From Firmicutes bacterium UBA1535 (GTDB taxonomy: Bacteria; Bacillota; Clostridia; Tissierellales; Sedimentibacteraceae), in NCBI GenBank assembly GCA_002323775.1, contig DCPV01000112.1:1479-6686 (forward strand): DNA of 5,208 nucleotides, written 5' to 3'. How positions within the stretch are numbered: position 1 is the stretch's first letter; every line of letters starts with the position of its first letter. A model generated the notes under the pieces. That model was not told the DNA's origin. It saw only the letters and a program-made list of their open reading frames with translations, and ran no database searches. Below are positions 5,171-5,208 of the stretch, piece by piece. The position numbers and the translations under genes are program-made.

Positions 5171-5208
5171 ATGGGACTATTTAAGTTTTTTAAAAATAGA
5201 TTTAATAT
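5171..5208 (+). CDS. mrdA: start of a gene, probably penicillin-binding protein 2 (partial)
   Basis: Only 12 complete codons are inside the window: MGLFKFFKNRFN. The short basic, aromatic start with KNRFN resembles the cytoplasmic end that precedes the membrane anchor in clostridial PBP2 proteins, and a PBP2 gene is the usual neighbour after mreD. If right, it would encode the class B transpeptidase that crosslinks sidewall peptidoglycan with MreBCD. The visible peptide is too short to prove this; minC is a possible alternative, since it often follows in the same cluster. ATG 5171 is preceded by AGG at 5159-5161. Confidence 0.55.
   Translation, partial: MGLFKFFKNRFN

Noticed and set aside
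1..5208. CRISPR array, insertion sequence, tRNA or rRNA
   Set aside because: No regularly spaced repeats, transposase motifs, terminal inverted repeats or tRNA cloverleaf sequence were seen. All gaps are under 200 nt and are accounted for by the leaders described.

Overview
The window looks like chromosomal DNA of an anaerobic, low-GC Gram-positive bacterium, most likely a clostridium of the Peptostreptococcaceae type. The reasons are strongly AT-rich codon use, purine-rich Shine-Dalgarno sites, a clostridial-style RnfB with extra ferredoxin domains, and a gene order (rnfA-rnfB, DUF4321 gene, radC, mreB, mreC, mreD, then a probable penicillin-binding protein gene) that I recall from Clostridioides difficile and relatives. 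All genes are on the + strand.

Layout: 1-105 is the 3' end of rnfA. 121-1092 is a complete rnfB, the ferredoxin-accepting subunit of the Rnf ion-pumping complex. A strong hairpin terminator (1100-1141) ends the rnf operon. A good sigma-A-type promoter (1196-1224) then opens a new transcription unit: a ~120-nt leader, a small two-helix membrane protein of the DUF4321 family (1353-1595), a gap with an extended -10 promoter and a terminator/attenuator-like hairpin (1625-1720), radC (1755-2447), mreB (2536-3540), mreC (3612-4466), mreD (4546-5052), and the first 12 codons of a gene at 5171 that resembles the start of clostridial PBP2 (mrdA).

Working together: RnfA/RnfB belong to a respiratory complex that oxidises reduced ferredoxin with NAD+ and exports Na+ or H+. 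MreB (actin-like filament), MreC (bitopic, coiled coil) and MreD (polytopic) form the elongasome scaffold, for which a PBP2 transpeptidase would be the usual enzyme partner. RadC and the DUF4321 protein are conserved passengers of the shape cluster with no settled function.

The protein-coding content is conventional. The unusual part is the intergenic RNA. Every gap in the shape cluster is 70-160 nt long and carries nested or competing hairpins close to the next start codon. The leaders of the DUF4321 gene and of the gene at 5171 share an ordered series of sequence blocks, with the first block exactly 72 nt before the ATG in both. The DUF4321 and mreC leaders share a 15-nt ribosome-site block (14/15 identical) 8-9 nt before the ATG. 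The gap before mreD holds four alternating complementary segments that could form mutually exclusive hairpins. These suggest a repeated leader element or translational control within one cell-shape operon. I cannot match them to a known riboswitch class.
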